From positions 62,001-126,000 of the forward strand of contig JACSYO010001680.1 in the NCBI GenBank assembly GCA_016806645.1: a stretch of 64,000 nt of DNA. Direction: 5' to 3'. The translations under genes and the position numbers were made by a program. The notes beneath the pieces were generated by a model, which searched no databases, was not told where the DNA came from, and saw only the letters and a list, made by a program, of their open reading frames with translations. Of the stretch, positions 23,612 to 34,864 are shown piece by piece. How positions within the stretch are numbered: position 1 is the stretch's first letter; each line of letters starts with the position of its first letter. The stretch comes from Ophiodon elongatus (lineage: Eukaryota; Chordata; Actinopteri; Perciformes; Hexagrammidae).

Positions 23612-25250
23612 ATTATTTTCTTTAGCTAATAACGTTGCCTAATGCACTTTTTTGGGAGCAAAAACTCTCTGTACCCAGCAGAATGTTGTGCAGCTGGTGT
23701 AATCTCAACAGAATGGATCCTATATCTAAAGTCAGATTCCTTCACAATTAAAGACATTGATGAAGTTCGACAGAATAACTTGGTCCAGCTGCTACTATTG
23801 GCTCACTATGTTTTCAAGGGTCAGAGAGGTTACACCGTTTATTGACAATAGTATTCTGAAAAGTGCCAGAAAAAATAATTAGAGTTCAAGTAAAAAATTA
23901 GATGCAATTTCCTGTAATGTCAGTAGTGTCTCCCAGAGTTTCCACAGGGTTCGGTGAATGACCCTTCTGTGAAGACTTCAACAATAATAAAATGTCATTA
24001 GTCATTTAAGATTCTTTTCTGGGTACAAACACTGAATACTGAATGAAATGTGCCATGTTTAAAATCACTGGATATCAGCACAAATATTGGTCTTTGGCGA
24101 CTCAAGTCTAAAAACATAATTAATGAATCAAAGGCACATACGGGAATCCTTCATTGTAGACTAGTTATTGCCACTGAACTCTGTGAGGCTTTAAATTGAC
24201 TGCGGTTTCTGTCAAAGTGCACATCAGCTGACTTGTTGGTGTGTGCCCTCTCATCACACCCAACCCCCTGAGGGGGCTCTGAGGGTAATGTTAGGGTTCC
24301 TTTGATCCCCCTGTCAGGCTTGGGCCTGTTCTACAGTCTCTAATTCAGCTGGGAGGAGGACCGACCAGATTAATGGTTTCTGCTGCTTTGTGCATTCTTC
24401 TCAAATTAATCAAGAATAACAGTGCCTTTTTAATTTCAGTCTTCCCGACTATGATATCGCAGCAGGCTTGCTTTGCGGTGATGAAATGTTAAATCTGTCT
24501 TTTATGGGACCTCATCAACGCCCTCTCGACACAATTTGTAAAGGGGAGTGAGTCTGCAATTACAGACAGATGTGAGTCAAGGAGTGAATGGGCGCGTCAT
24601 GTCATGGAGGCTCTGTGAGGTAACAACATGGTTACTTTACGCTGCTCTTTGTGTTCGTATCCTGCATTCACGGCCCACCAGACAACAAAAGCCTGAAGGC
24701 ATGGCGCCCTGAGACATTCCTTTGGGTATTAGTCTGCCCTGTTGTTTAGGCCGACCTCTTTTTTTTTCTCAGGATGGCAGCGTTGGCCTGGAGCAGTGGA
24801 TTCAGTTCAACCATGTGCAACATTAGAAATCCATCAGTGCAGGTTCTCAGAGGCAGATGGAGTTATTACAATGTGGAGAAAGCAGCTGTGTGCTTAACAT
24901 ATGACGGGAGCTCGACGACTTTTCAAGGCAAAGTTCTTAAAACGGCAATTAAACCTTCATGGGAGGAACAACAAGACCTCTCCATCAAGAACTACAGTCG
25001 GCGTGCTTTTGGGCAAAGCATTCATCCCCCCATCCACCCCGTAATAGAGCTTATCAGGGTGCTGTGGTTATGGCTCCACACATTTCCACTTCCTCCAGGT
25101 GGAAGTGTGCGTGAGAGTGAATGAAGTGCTGAAAAACATGAACGCGGAATTTCCGGGTCACCTTTCCTGTGTGAATGAGGCCCGAAAGAGTCCTTCATCA
25201 GAGTGAGTGGAGGAGGGGTACAAAGTAACCCTGCCCCAGATGGTTCAGCC

Positions 25251-25290
25251 TCTCATATCCTCTCATATCCTCTCATATCCTCTCATATCA
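25251..25290 (+). repeat. 10-bp tandem repeat (TCTCATATCC) beside the csrp2 exon 2 acceptor
   Basis: Four direct copies of TCTCATATCC, the last ending in A, stand 20 bp before the acceptor CTCCTCTCAG at 25309, within the branch-point and pyrimidine-tract zone of csrp2 intron 1. Confidence 0.95.
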
Positions 25291-25320
25291 TCTCCATCTC
25301 TCCTCTCAGAAACTCAAACG

Positions 25321-25636
25321 ATGCCGAACTGGGGAGGAGGCAACAAGTGCGGGGCGTGCCGCGGGACGGTTTACCACGCCGAGGAGGTGCAGTGTGACGG
25401 GAAGAGTTTCCACAAGTGCTGTTTTCTCTGCAGTAAGTACAGCTGGAACACCTACACTTGTGGACTAACATCACATTTAAAGTGTTTGTGCATGTTTTAG
25501 CACATGAAGTAGAGATTGGATTTTGTTTTTTATACCACATATTCTCACATTGATTTCCCAGCTCAAGCAGCCACTAAGTTTTTTGCTTTTTACAAAAATA
25601 GTCTGGATCAGTTTACTCAACATAGGGAGTATTAAT

Positions 25637-25675
<39 letters not shown>

Positions 25676-28109
25676 TTATTACTACTCTCCAGTTGTATGA
25701 TGTCCTCTGCAGCTGTGCAGGAGCTCTCTAACAGTTTTAACATAAAGCCTGTATTACCAACCGGGGGACATGGAGTTTAAAGACATGGGTATTTACCAGG
25801 GATGGCTGGTCCAAAAGAGGCTATGGAGTGGCATTATGGGAAGTGTAGGATCGTGCGCTTGCTCCATGCTACGGACTACAAGTCAGGATACCTCAGCCTA
25901 CGCTGCTGCTTTGATTTAGTATATTCTTTTTTTTGTCTCTTGTGAGTCCCACAATTTTGAACGTGCAGTGTTTGCTACCGTAGTAAAGCAGGAGTGAAAG
26001 ACCGTTTTGTAATGTTGAAGTAAGCAATGTCATTTTAGATTTGAGAACTTATGACTGTAAAGCATCTCATTCATAAACCCCCCCCCCCAAATAAAAAAAG
26101 TGAAACCTGGTAGACAAACAGAGTAAAACTATGAGGAGCGTTGTGAAAAGGATCATGTGAACTTCTTGGCTCAAAAAGGTCACTGAAAGTTAATACACAA
26201 GAGTTTCTCCATTAGCACGCAGACAAAAGTCTCTGACACCTCAGACATTTTTCAAGCTGTTGCCGTTACCTCGCCAAAAGTCTTAAAAGTAATTATGTTA
26301 ACATAAGACCTGCCAAGAGCAGCTATTGCATCAACCGGCGTAAATTATTGAATGCTACCTTTTCTGTTATGTCCTCGGTCCACGCTGCAGACAGCCATGG
26401 ACGATCAGGAGAAAGACTGCTCAACTCCGTTTCACCTCCCCACAGCTGCTCAAAGGAAGCTCATACTGCCATGTGTCTCACTGGTCACTGGTGGTTGTTT
26501 TCACACTGTATTTTGATCAGTTTGCTGGATGGGTGGACCTCTTGTCCTGCTCCTGAAGCGCACTTGAAATGGCTGTGACGATGTTCCAGCAAAGAGACCA
26601 GAATTAGACAAAAGCTTTCATTTAGCTGCGATAAAGACAAGACCAAAGCAATATGAGCCACAAAAAGATGAGTTTATTTTCTCCAGCGGCTCCCATACAA
26701 CGGCAGCTTTGTCTGACATCCCTACTGAGGAGATTGTGGGCAAGGGGACTTGGTGTCCTTGGCTCTCCTTTGCCCTTTTCTCCAGTTTCTCAGTTTGACA
26801 TTCTGTGACATTCACCACTTTTCATTTCTGTGTATGAAAGGCATCTATAAACTGACAGAACTGTCACACAGAGCCTCATACGACTCTTTGTGCACTTGCT
26901 AGGGCTTTTATAAAAAAAATGATTTGCTTATACTCTATGCCAGAGGTTACGCATGAAAATTGATGATCTAACTGTCATGGAGGGAAACTTTAAATACTCA
27001 GAGAAAACCAGAACAATATATGAAGATTTAGTAGCGATTTGATTGGACATCCAGAAATCTTCAAACAAGCTCCCAAAGCTTTCATTTTGAAAGTGTTTCG
27101 AGATCAGAGAGGAGAGTGGAGACATTTTTCCCAGCCAGTTGTGGGAAATATTAAACTGTGTGTGAAGAATTCCACTAATCCCAGCACCAGCCAGTGTGCA
27201 GTCTTAAGCCACTGTAATGCTTTTGTTTTTCCAAACAATGCATTCTTTCCTTGGTACAAACCTGGCAAAAGCAAATCACCCCAACTGCTTCTGTAGAGTT
27301 TACATCTGATGGATCCTGCACTGACATCAGAAAAACTAGTTATGATGAAAATCTAAGTTTAAAAAGGGCACTTTTACTTTATAGGTCGAGTTTGTTGAGC
27401 AGTGCTGACGAAGCTAACAGTGCTAACCTGGGGGAGAAACAGAGGGTGTGCTACATGTCCTTGTCGACACCGTCGGTCCGGTTGGCGTTCTCCGCTCTCA
27501 GCGTCGTATGGAATCGAGTGCAGAGCGACGGACATTAACTAGCGGGGCACCCTCACATGCACTAACATGCACTAACATGCACTAAAAGGGCATGCGGCCT
27601 GTCAACAAAACAAGGCGACATTACTCCACCATGTCTTTACAAAAACAATAGTTATTTGATGCTCAATTGCATCCTGATCACAGGGAGGTTCTGTATTCCA
27701 GTGACACCGCTCCACCTCCGTAACGCCTTCTCTCTGTGCGTCCCCAGTGGTCTGCAGGAAGGGCTTGGACAGCACCACGCTGGCTATTCATGACCAGGAG
27801 ATCTACTGCAAGTCATGCTACGGGAAGAAGTACGGCCCCAAAGGCTACGGCTACGGTCAGGGGGCGGGGACGCTCAACATGGACCGAGGGGAGCGGCTGG
27901 GCATCAAACACGAAGAGTAAGCTGGGCGGCCGATTGGGACGATCAAGATGATTATTTCAGCCAACGTGGAACCAAAGTTATCTGCTCTCGTGTGCTGTGA
28001 AGTCGACATGATGCTGTAGGCAGCACTAACAACATTATGGTGCGATCCATCATCACTGCGTATGCTGCTCCTCAGGGTTGTGTCATGCTTCTATACTTAG
28101 TCAGAGCTG

Positions 28110-28140
<31 letters not shown>

Positions 28141-31100
28141 GGTGGTGGTTTTTATTTGACTATTTTTGCAATTATTACAGATTTAATACAACACAAAAGA
28201 CGTCTTGAAATGTCTGCATAAAGGCTCATTTATCACACTCAACTGCACAAGTGGTTGCTGTGCGGTTGACGAGGTCAGAGAGTTCAGCGGCGTAACGATG
28301 TTTACCAGTCGTAGCTGCCGACTCTGTGACCGTGTTGTTGCCCCCAAACAGCATGCAGTCATTCTTAAATACACACCAGTAGATACATAGAGTTCATGAA
28401 AAACAATGTCAAATACAAACACGGTCAAAATGCCCTTTGTTTGCTGCTTATTGCTCCCCACTAGTATAGCAGCTTTACAACCAGAGAAGCACATGAACAT
28501 GAGTGAGTAAAAGCCACTGCTAGAGAGATCATCTAAAAGATAACAGAGTTTGGTTCTTGAACAAGACGGTAAAGCCTACCAGGTCAGAGCTGTGTATGAA
28601 CCCCACCGCTCTTCCCTGCATCCTTTTCTGTTTCTCACCGCCTGAACCAAGTATTATTATTTTCTGGGTTGTGCTATAGATCCAAGAAGAGAGAAGTCGA
28701 AGCTGAAGTCTGAAATTCAGAGTTACAATCTAAGAGTTTAATACATCGTCTTAATAGGTCAAGTTGATTGCTTCCCAAACGGCTCTACTTTCTGGGCGCT
28801 CGTACCGCATTATGACAGAGTGAGTCTCCTGGTTCTACACATGGTGTGACGGCACCACAAACAAATAGGTAAACACAGGCCCACAAACACCCACCTAACC
28901 GGAAGGTTTACTCCTGCCTCAGGCGTCAGGTGATGACCGTTATGAAAGAGTTGATTATGTGACCAGCAGGATCCCGCTTTCCCTCCTCTCTGTCCACCGC
29001 CACAAAGGGCCTCATTCAGGAGCCACTGGGGCTGGCAGTCACCCTTCGATAAGCACCGCTCCAGGGGCCCAGTGTGCCCTGCTCACTTTCCCACCACTGG
29101 CTGAGGACAGAGAGGGAGACCGTAGAGGAGTAGGGTCTGCCAGGTTTATTTATGGTGTTTTTGTCTTGGGGGGGGGGGTTATTTCAATAATTCATAAAGT
29201 TGTCTCAACAGATGAAGAATGCATGTTTCACAGATACTTAACTAAGGGAGTTACGAAGGTATTTAGTACTGCATATGTCAATGTTTTGGGTCATACTTGG
29301 TTTACTATTAGTTAATGAGTAAATGTTTTCTCAAGAAAAGAGGTTCTGGGACAGAATGAGTTTTGTTTCAAAATTGGATATCCACCACTTAAGAAGGTAA
29401 TTTACAGAATATGTAAAAAGAAAAAATATTTTCGGACATAAATTACTTCTTTAAAGGATCAACTTCAGCCTCTAGTTGACAAAAAGATGATATGTTTAGA
29501 GACTACATCATTGAGACTTTGGATGATGATGATTTTGGGATTCATGTTTTTTTTGGAAAACTATTTTTTATGTAATTCATATGCTTGCCCCCAGGACACA
29601 GACTCACAAACCGACCACCAACCCCAACCCATCCAAATTTGCCCAGAAGTTTGGAGGTTCAGACAAATGTGCCCGGTGTGGAGACTCGGTCTACGCAGCT
29701 GAGAAGATCATGGGGGCCGGCAAGGTGAGAGCTTTGGCCTCTGAGGTTGGCACTTCGTCTTCAGTGAAATATCTCAACATCTGCTGAATGGATTGCCATG
29801 ATATTTGGTACATATATTCATGTTCCCCTCAAGATGAATAGTAATCACTTTGATGATCCCCTGACTTTTCATCTCCAGCCACCATCAGGTCAAAGCCTTT
29901 GTCCTGTGCTTTGGTTAGGCATGGACCTTGTTCGGTTATGGTCTCAATAAGAGAGTCTTGCAGGAGTATTCACACTTTTTCAAAACTCCTGGGTAACCAT
30001 CGGGATTGGACCATGTTTGTCCTTTTGATCTTGTTAGCATGCTGACTTCAGCGCTTAGCTCTCGTCACCATTGTGCTGCTAGCATGGCCACAGGCTGCTA
30101 GTTTTGTAGATATAACTGAGAGAGCCAGGAAGTTGTTTGCAGAAAGGGAAACACACTTTAGACACAATATGTACTGTCAGGCATCTGCCAAGATATTAGC
30201 CAAGTCGATTATTAAGCTGTCACTAGTGGAGCCAAGTTGCACAAATTATGATTCTTGGCTGGTGTGAGTATTCATTTATTGTCATGACAACACTGACCGA
30301 GAGCGTACAAGTAGGCTGCGCCTTTCACCCCAGAATTTAAGGATGTGCTCCTTAACGGAGTGCGTTTCACAGATTCTGAGCTGCAGTGTGAACTTAACGG
30401 GGTTATAATGACCTCTCAAATGGGTAGTGTGTATTCCACTTAACCATCATCCATCATACAGTTTGAACAGAAACAGAAATCAAACCTTCCAAGCCGTGTT
30501 GGTTCCTTGAACTCCACGGGACCGCAATCTACATCTCAAACCACAGGGGTGAAACTTGTTTGACTGGATTGAACGCACATGGTTTTAACAGTGCTGAACC
30601 ACATGCAGGAGGGTTGGTGTGGTCTCCTCTAATGAGAGAACACAACTCCTGTGTTCCTGACTGAAGCCACTCCATGACCTTCGGATGGGAGCTTCCTAAC
30701 AGCTGGCATTAATCCTGCGAGGGCCGTCTGGACACTGTGGTTCTGGCAGAGTTACAGTCACGGGGCTCACACTCCTGAGATGTTTCGGCAGGATGTTTGG
30801 TTCTGAGGAAGAAAACCAATGAGTCTCAGACTCGTTGTCCACCGAAGAACAAAGATTTGTGTGGATCTGTTTTCCCTCCAAAAATGGGAGTGGAGTGTTC
30901 CCTGTCGCTGACCGCATGTTGGATTCACACAAGCTGTTTTATAGCAGGTGATGTCATCGGGTTAGTGCGTTTCCTAATGGGAGGAAATCTACGAGGATCT
31001 ACTCATTGGCTCAAAGCACAACCTGTCATTTTCTGTGTACGCTGCTTTGATGGGACTTGTTGAAGGAAACGATGACGTATGCTGCAAGAAACATCTGCTA

Positions 31101-34100
31101 TTATCAGCTCTATCAAAAACTGCTGACAACTTTTTTAAAGGTAGATTTAGCATAAAAGCATGAAGACAGACTTGAACGGCGATAACATTCTCAGTACAAT
31201 TAAACGTCTCTTTTTCTCCTCATAGCCGTGGCACAAGAACTGCTTCCGCTGTGCAAAATGTGGCAAGAGCCTGGAGTCGACCACTCAGACTGAGAAAGAC
31301 GGAGAGATCTACTGCAAAGGTGAGAGAAAAACATCCGAGGTGGAACGAATATATGTGGGACGTTTCACTTCCAGCATTACAGCAGATTGTTTCTGATGCA
31401 TTACTGTCATCACTAAGCTCTCACTGAGAGCCAGGAACAACACAAGGGGAAATAACATTTGCGTTTGCAACACATGGTTTGGCAGAGCAGGAGAAGAATA
31501 AATCCACCAAGTGACACCCTGATCAGCTGCAACACATTTTCTCTCTCAAACATCCACCAATGAGTCGTGGGTTTATAGTGGGCTGTGTGATCACTGACAC
31601 AGTGGATCTGAATTCACTCAAACTGTGTCATCTGACATGAAAGATCCTCATTAACTTCAGCACGTTAGCATTGTCACTGTGAGCATGTTATCAAAGCTGT
31701 ATACTATACAACTTATACTAGTTCAACCAAGTTGCAGAAACGATGACTCATGGCGAGGTGGAGAATTTGTGGGTTGTCATGACGACACCATCAGCACTGT
31801 GTTCGCCATGTTCACAGCTTTTTCTTGGGTTCCCTGTTTACGATGCCACACAGACACCTAGTGGGTCAAAAGTGATTATTACGAGGGATTGTATTGTGTG
31901 GGTCTATACATTGATTTTGAGAAAAAGCCTACTCATTGTGCCTTTTTAATTATATAAATGTTATGCTTGTTTTTACCACAAACTATTGACATCCCATCAT
32001 CCACTGTACTTTGGGTTTAACACTAATTAGCAAATGTTACCAGATGCTTATTTTCGGTTTCTTGCTCCGGGTCGTCTTCAGGTCACCGATGCAGAAACAT
32101 TTAGAGGTTTTTAATGAGAAGAGTTGGATTTATCTGTTTCTTCTCTGCTCTTAAAAAAGCTTATGAAGTCTGGTTTGTGGTGGTCGTTCTTAGAACTTTT
32201 TGGAGATAACATTTTCTGTTGGAAAGCGTGGTTAGAATGCTAATGTTAGCATTTAGCTCAAAGCAGCACTGTGCTAAAGCTCAGTCCCTCAGCCTAATAC
32301 GAGTGAATAGAAGCTATGACCAGACTAAGAAGCGTTAACACCTGTATTAGAATTAGTCGTTCACAAATATGCGTGGAGAGCGGCTCTTGCAGCCGAGTCA
32401 TCACTGCTGCCAGCTGATGTGATCATATCAGCCGAGTCATCACTGCTGCCAGCTGATGTGATCATATCAGCCGAGTCATCACTGCTGCCAGCTGATGTGA
32501 TCATATCAGCCGAGTCATCACTGCTGCCAGCTGATGTGATCACATCAGCCGAGTCATCACTGCTGCCAGCTGATGTGATCACATCAGCCGAGTCATCACA
32601 TCAGCTGGCAGCAGTGACGACTCGGCTGATATGATCACATCAGCCGAGTCATCACTGCTGCCAGCTGATGTGATCATATCAGCCGAGTCATCACTGCTGC
32701 CAGCTGATGTGATCACATCAGCTGGCAGCAGAACTGGACGGGCTGACGGGCTCTTACGCGACCAGAGGAGTTATTCCACAGTCAGTGTGTTGGTTTTCTC
32801 GGACCCCTCCGGCCTTGTCAAGCTGACGGAGCTGCTTACTGCCTGCTCCACTTCAGCGGGCAGAGACATGTGCACGGCGAGCGCTCCCTCCTCATCGGCA
32901 CAATGGGATGGGGCGGTTTGGTTAAACAGGAGACGTGGATGTTTAGCTGAGTGCCATGATGAAACCATGTACTGATGAGGAGGAATGTTGCATCTCAGCT
33001 CCAAACCCAAACAGGCCCGACTCTGCTGCTGCTATCGGTCTGTGGTGAGGAGACATCCCGGCAGCAGCTGGATGTTGTTACTCCAATCAGGGTCTTGAAG
33101 ACGCATGTGGACAGCAGGACGGAGATGTTTTGTTTAGAACAGACCAGGAGTGGTTTTCAGAACATAAAGAACAAGTCAGAAATTCTGTGAGGTAAACATC
33201 CCTGAGTGTTGGAGCTGGGAAACTGCTCTGGGAACACACACAGGCACACAGGTCTTTTCTATTCTGACAGATTAGACCTCCACTCAGGCTGAAGGTGGTC
33301 AAACCTGCTGGAGCTACGTGCAACAGGAAAATGAGGGAGATGTCTTAATTAGACGCAGTAAAACTCAATGTTCCTCTGACCTGAGAACGTTTTGTCCATC
33401 AAGGTGTGATGGACAAAACAAAGATGTGTATATATATATTTTTTAAAACACCCGCTGTGGCTCCTCTCCATACACTAGAACTCAGTGGTGATTGGTTTGT
33501 CAAAACGGCAATAATTAGTCATAATGGAAAAATATGTGTAGCTCATTGATGGTTCAGCTACCTGATATGGGGAAAAAAATCTTGTGCATTTTTTTAACAG
33601 CTATAAAAACAAAAAAAAGATAAGAAACACTTGTTTGTCATAATAAACTGTTTTTGTTTGACAATCTGAACTGTGTACATCTAGGATGCTAAAATAGTAA
33701 GTCTGGAATTTATCTAAAGGACCAAAGAGCTTTGATCTCAGGTATCACTAATACCTGAGATATGTTTATCAGTTTAAACAGATAAACAAATGTATCTGTT
33801 TAAACTGAACAGTCTGGAAGAATAGAAGCAGGTTTGTTTAATGTGTCACCTCCTTTTGATGGAAACCCCACAATAATGCTTAGTGGATTATTTGTAAAAA
33901 AGAATTATGTGGATGATCCCCAAAATTGGCTCTTCACAAATGAAACATTTAACTTAGCCAGGTACACAAAGAAAACCTTTGAATGTGGATGTCCATGTCC
34001 AATCAGTGCTGAAGGTCCTCAGTGTTGCTATAGTGACCCACAAAGCTGCCAGATGTGTTGTTCTTCCTGCATCCATGACGTGACTGAAGTAGTTGGAGGC

Positions 34101-34723
34101 GAGGAAGAACTACAGGCTGCTGTTTCAGCTTTGATTTCTCTTCGTCTACTTCTGGGTAGCCAGAGTGCTCGTGACAACTCGTACAACTTCCCTGTTCTAG
34201 TTGTTCTTATCACAAACTGTGAAATTGTCATTCAACGATATGAGCGCAGAGGATGTTCTGGACATTTTCAGCCGTAATAATTCGAGCACGAGTACACGGC
34301 CGAAGAAACGCGGTGGAGAGAGCTCGAGAGGATCTGGCCCGGCGGGGACCCTCCGGACGTCAGAAGCTCTGGCGCGATGCATGCTGGTACATGAAGGCCC
34401 TGCCGCCGTGGCTCCGTGAGCAGGGGAACTCAGCTTTCCATGTCAATATAGCGCTGAGGAATTTATTGCTTCAGTCGACTCCGTTGAGCATCAACACAGA
34501 CTAGACAGCCGCATAAAAAGTGGTGACCTTTCCCTTTAACTTGAGGCCAGAAGATGTTTTGGGATATTTGATATACTGTATAATATATATAAAGCTTTGT
34601 TTTGTAATCCCATGATGTTTATTATTTGCTCTCTCTCCCTCCACAGCGTGTTACGCCAAGAACTTCGGGCCCAAAGGCTTCGGTTACGGCCAAGGAGCCG
34701 GCGCTCTGGTCCACGCTCAGTGA
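25321..34723 (+). CDS. csrp2: Cysteine and glycine-rich protein 2 (two-LIM adaptor), 5 coding exons, 193 aa
   Basis: Small adaptor of actin-based structures and nucleus, expressed in vascular smooth muscle and mesenchyme in vertebrates. Coding exons: 25321-25432, 27748-27916, 29595-29724, 31226-31319, 34647-34723. Phases agree and the total is 582 nt, giving 193 aa, the human length. LIM1 starts at C10 ([19 protein letters not shown]) and is followed by the glycine-rich [15 protein letters not shown] module. LIM2 ([28 protein letters not shown]) is followed by a second [13 protein letters not shown] and the C-terminus ALVHAQ. CSRP3 was considered; the linker [17 protein letters not shown] and the neighbours favour CSRP2. 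Relative to human, residues 14-15 read RG rather than GR. Its 3' end converges on zdhhc17. Confidence 0.96.
25637..25686. repeat. (CTA)n microsatellite
   Basis: About 14 CTA trinucleotides followed by TATTATTACTACT, just after csrp2 exon 2. Confidence 0.95.
27556..27586. repeat. 11-bp tandem repeat (ACATGCACTAA)
   Basis: Nearly three copies in csrp2 intron 2, about 160 bp before exon 3. Confidence 0.85.
28109..28149. repeat. (GTT)n microsatellite
   Basis: About ten GTT units followed by GGT units in csrp2 intron 3. Confidence 0.95.
29745..29910. mobile_element. Degraded interspersed repeat of teleost type
   Basis: The text around GAAATATCTCAACATCTGCT, GGATTGCCATGATATTTGGT and CACCATCAGGTCAAAG resembles a very abundant dispersed teleost repeat that I recall only by its sequence; I cannot name the family. 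Likely further pieces of the same repeat lie in this gene near 31,655-31,690, 32,010-32,050 and 32,230-32,300 (GCTAATGTTAGCATTTAGCT), and in zdhhc17 near 39,070-39,110. It carries no coding content. Confidence 0.55.
30215..30300. repeat. Diverged dispersed repeat copy, related to 31715-31790
   Basis: Blocks CTAGT, CCAAGTTGCA, ATGA and TGTCATGAC occur in the same order and spacing here and at about 31,715-31,790, so these are two old copies of one element in successive csrp2 introns. Confidence 0.55.
32391..32730. repeat. 39-bp tandem array with internal palindromes and an inverted copy
   Basis: The unit contains GCCGAGTCATCACTGCTGCC and then AGCTGATGTGATCATATCA. Five direct copies run from 32391, then a partial copy, then an inverted piece (about 32,598-32,635), then two more direct copies, ending in another inverted half-copy. 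Each junction GCTGATGTGATCACATCAGC is a perfect 20-bp palindrome (one mismatch in the ATCATATC variants). At 39 bp the unit is open on both strands, which creates spurious reading frames. It lies in csrp2 intron 5. Confidence 0.92.
33389..33419. repeat. Perfect 13-bp hairpin
   Basis: GTTTTGTCCATCA, loop AGGTG, then its exact complement, in csrp2 intron 5. It has no downstream T-run of note. Function unknown. Confidence 0.85.
33736..33808. repeat. Two consecutive hairpins
   Basis: Stem 1 pairs TCTCAGGTAT (33736-33745) with ATACCTGAGA (33751-33760). Stem 2 pairs TCAGTTTAAACAGATA (33769-33784) with its exact complement (33793-33808). Both lie in csrp2 intron 5. Confidence 0.85.
34235..34430 (+). 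pseudogene. GC-rich coding-like fragment with shifting frames (unidentified)
   Basis: An island of GC-rich, codon-like sequence in AT-rich intron 5 of csrp2. It reads [12 protein letters not shown] in one frame, [20 protein letters not shown] in the next, and [20 protein letters not shown] in the third. Successive sensible peptides in three frames suggest an old gene or retrocopy piece broken by indels. I do not recognise the parent, and no reconstruction is proposed. Confidence 0.25.
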
Positions 34724-34807
34724 TCACACGCCTCCTCTACATTCCTCTGTCCGACATGAACGTCCCCCCTTGTGTGCTTATGTGTTGACGTAGGCGCTCA
34801 TGATACA

Positions 34808-34813
34808 AATAAA
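34808..34813 (+). terminator. csrp2: csrp2 poly(A) signal AATAAA
   Basis: AATAAA lies 85 bp after the csrp2 stop codon, so the 3' UTR would be only about 110 bp. Cleavage is expected near 34,825-34,840. Confidence 0.8.
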
Positions 34814-34858
34814 AAAACATTAACAAACCGACACCCGCTTGTTCACATTTGACTGTAT

Positions 34859-34864
34859 TTTATT
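34859..34864 (-). terminator. zdhhc17: Candidate zdhhc17 poly(A) signal (AATAAA on the minus strand)
   Basis: TTTATT on the plus strand gives AATAAA for the zdhhc17 transcript. Cleavage would fall near 34,835-34,850, directly abutting the csrp2 3' end. The implied 3' UTR of about 2.9 kb fits the long 3' UTR of the mammalian gene. Nearer candidates (for example near 34,995) may be used as well. Confidence 0.5.

Noticed and set aside
32361..32634. Small repeat proteins on both strands, or a CRISPR-like array
   Set aside because: Units are contiguous 39-mers without unique spacers, in a vertebrate intron. The open frames result from the unit length.
33834..34277. 147-residue plus-strand frame with cysteine-rich section
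   Set aside because: It starts at a non-ATG codon, has no recognised domain and lies wholly in csrp2 intron 5; the cysteine pattern is not a clear zinc finger.
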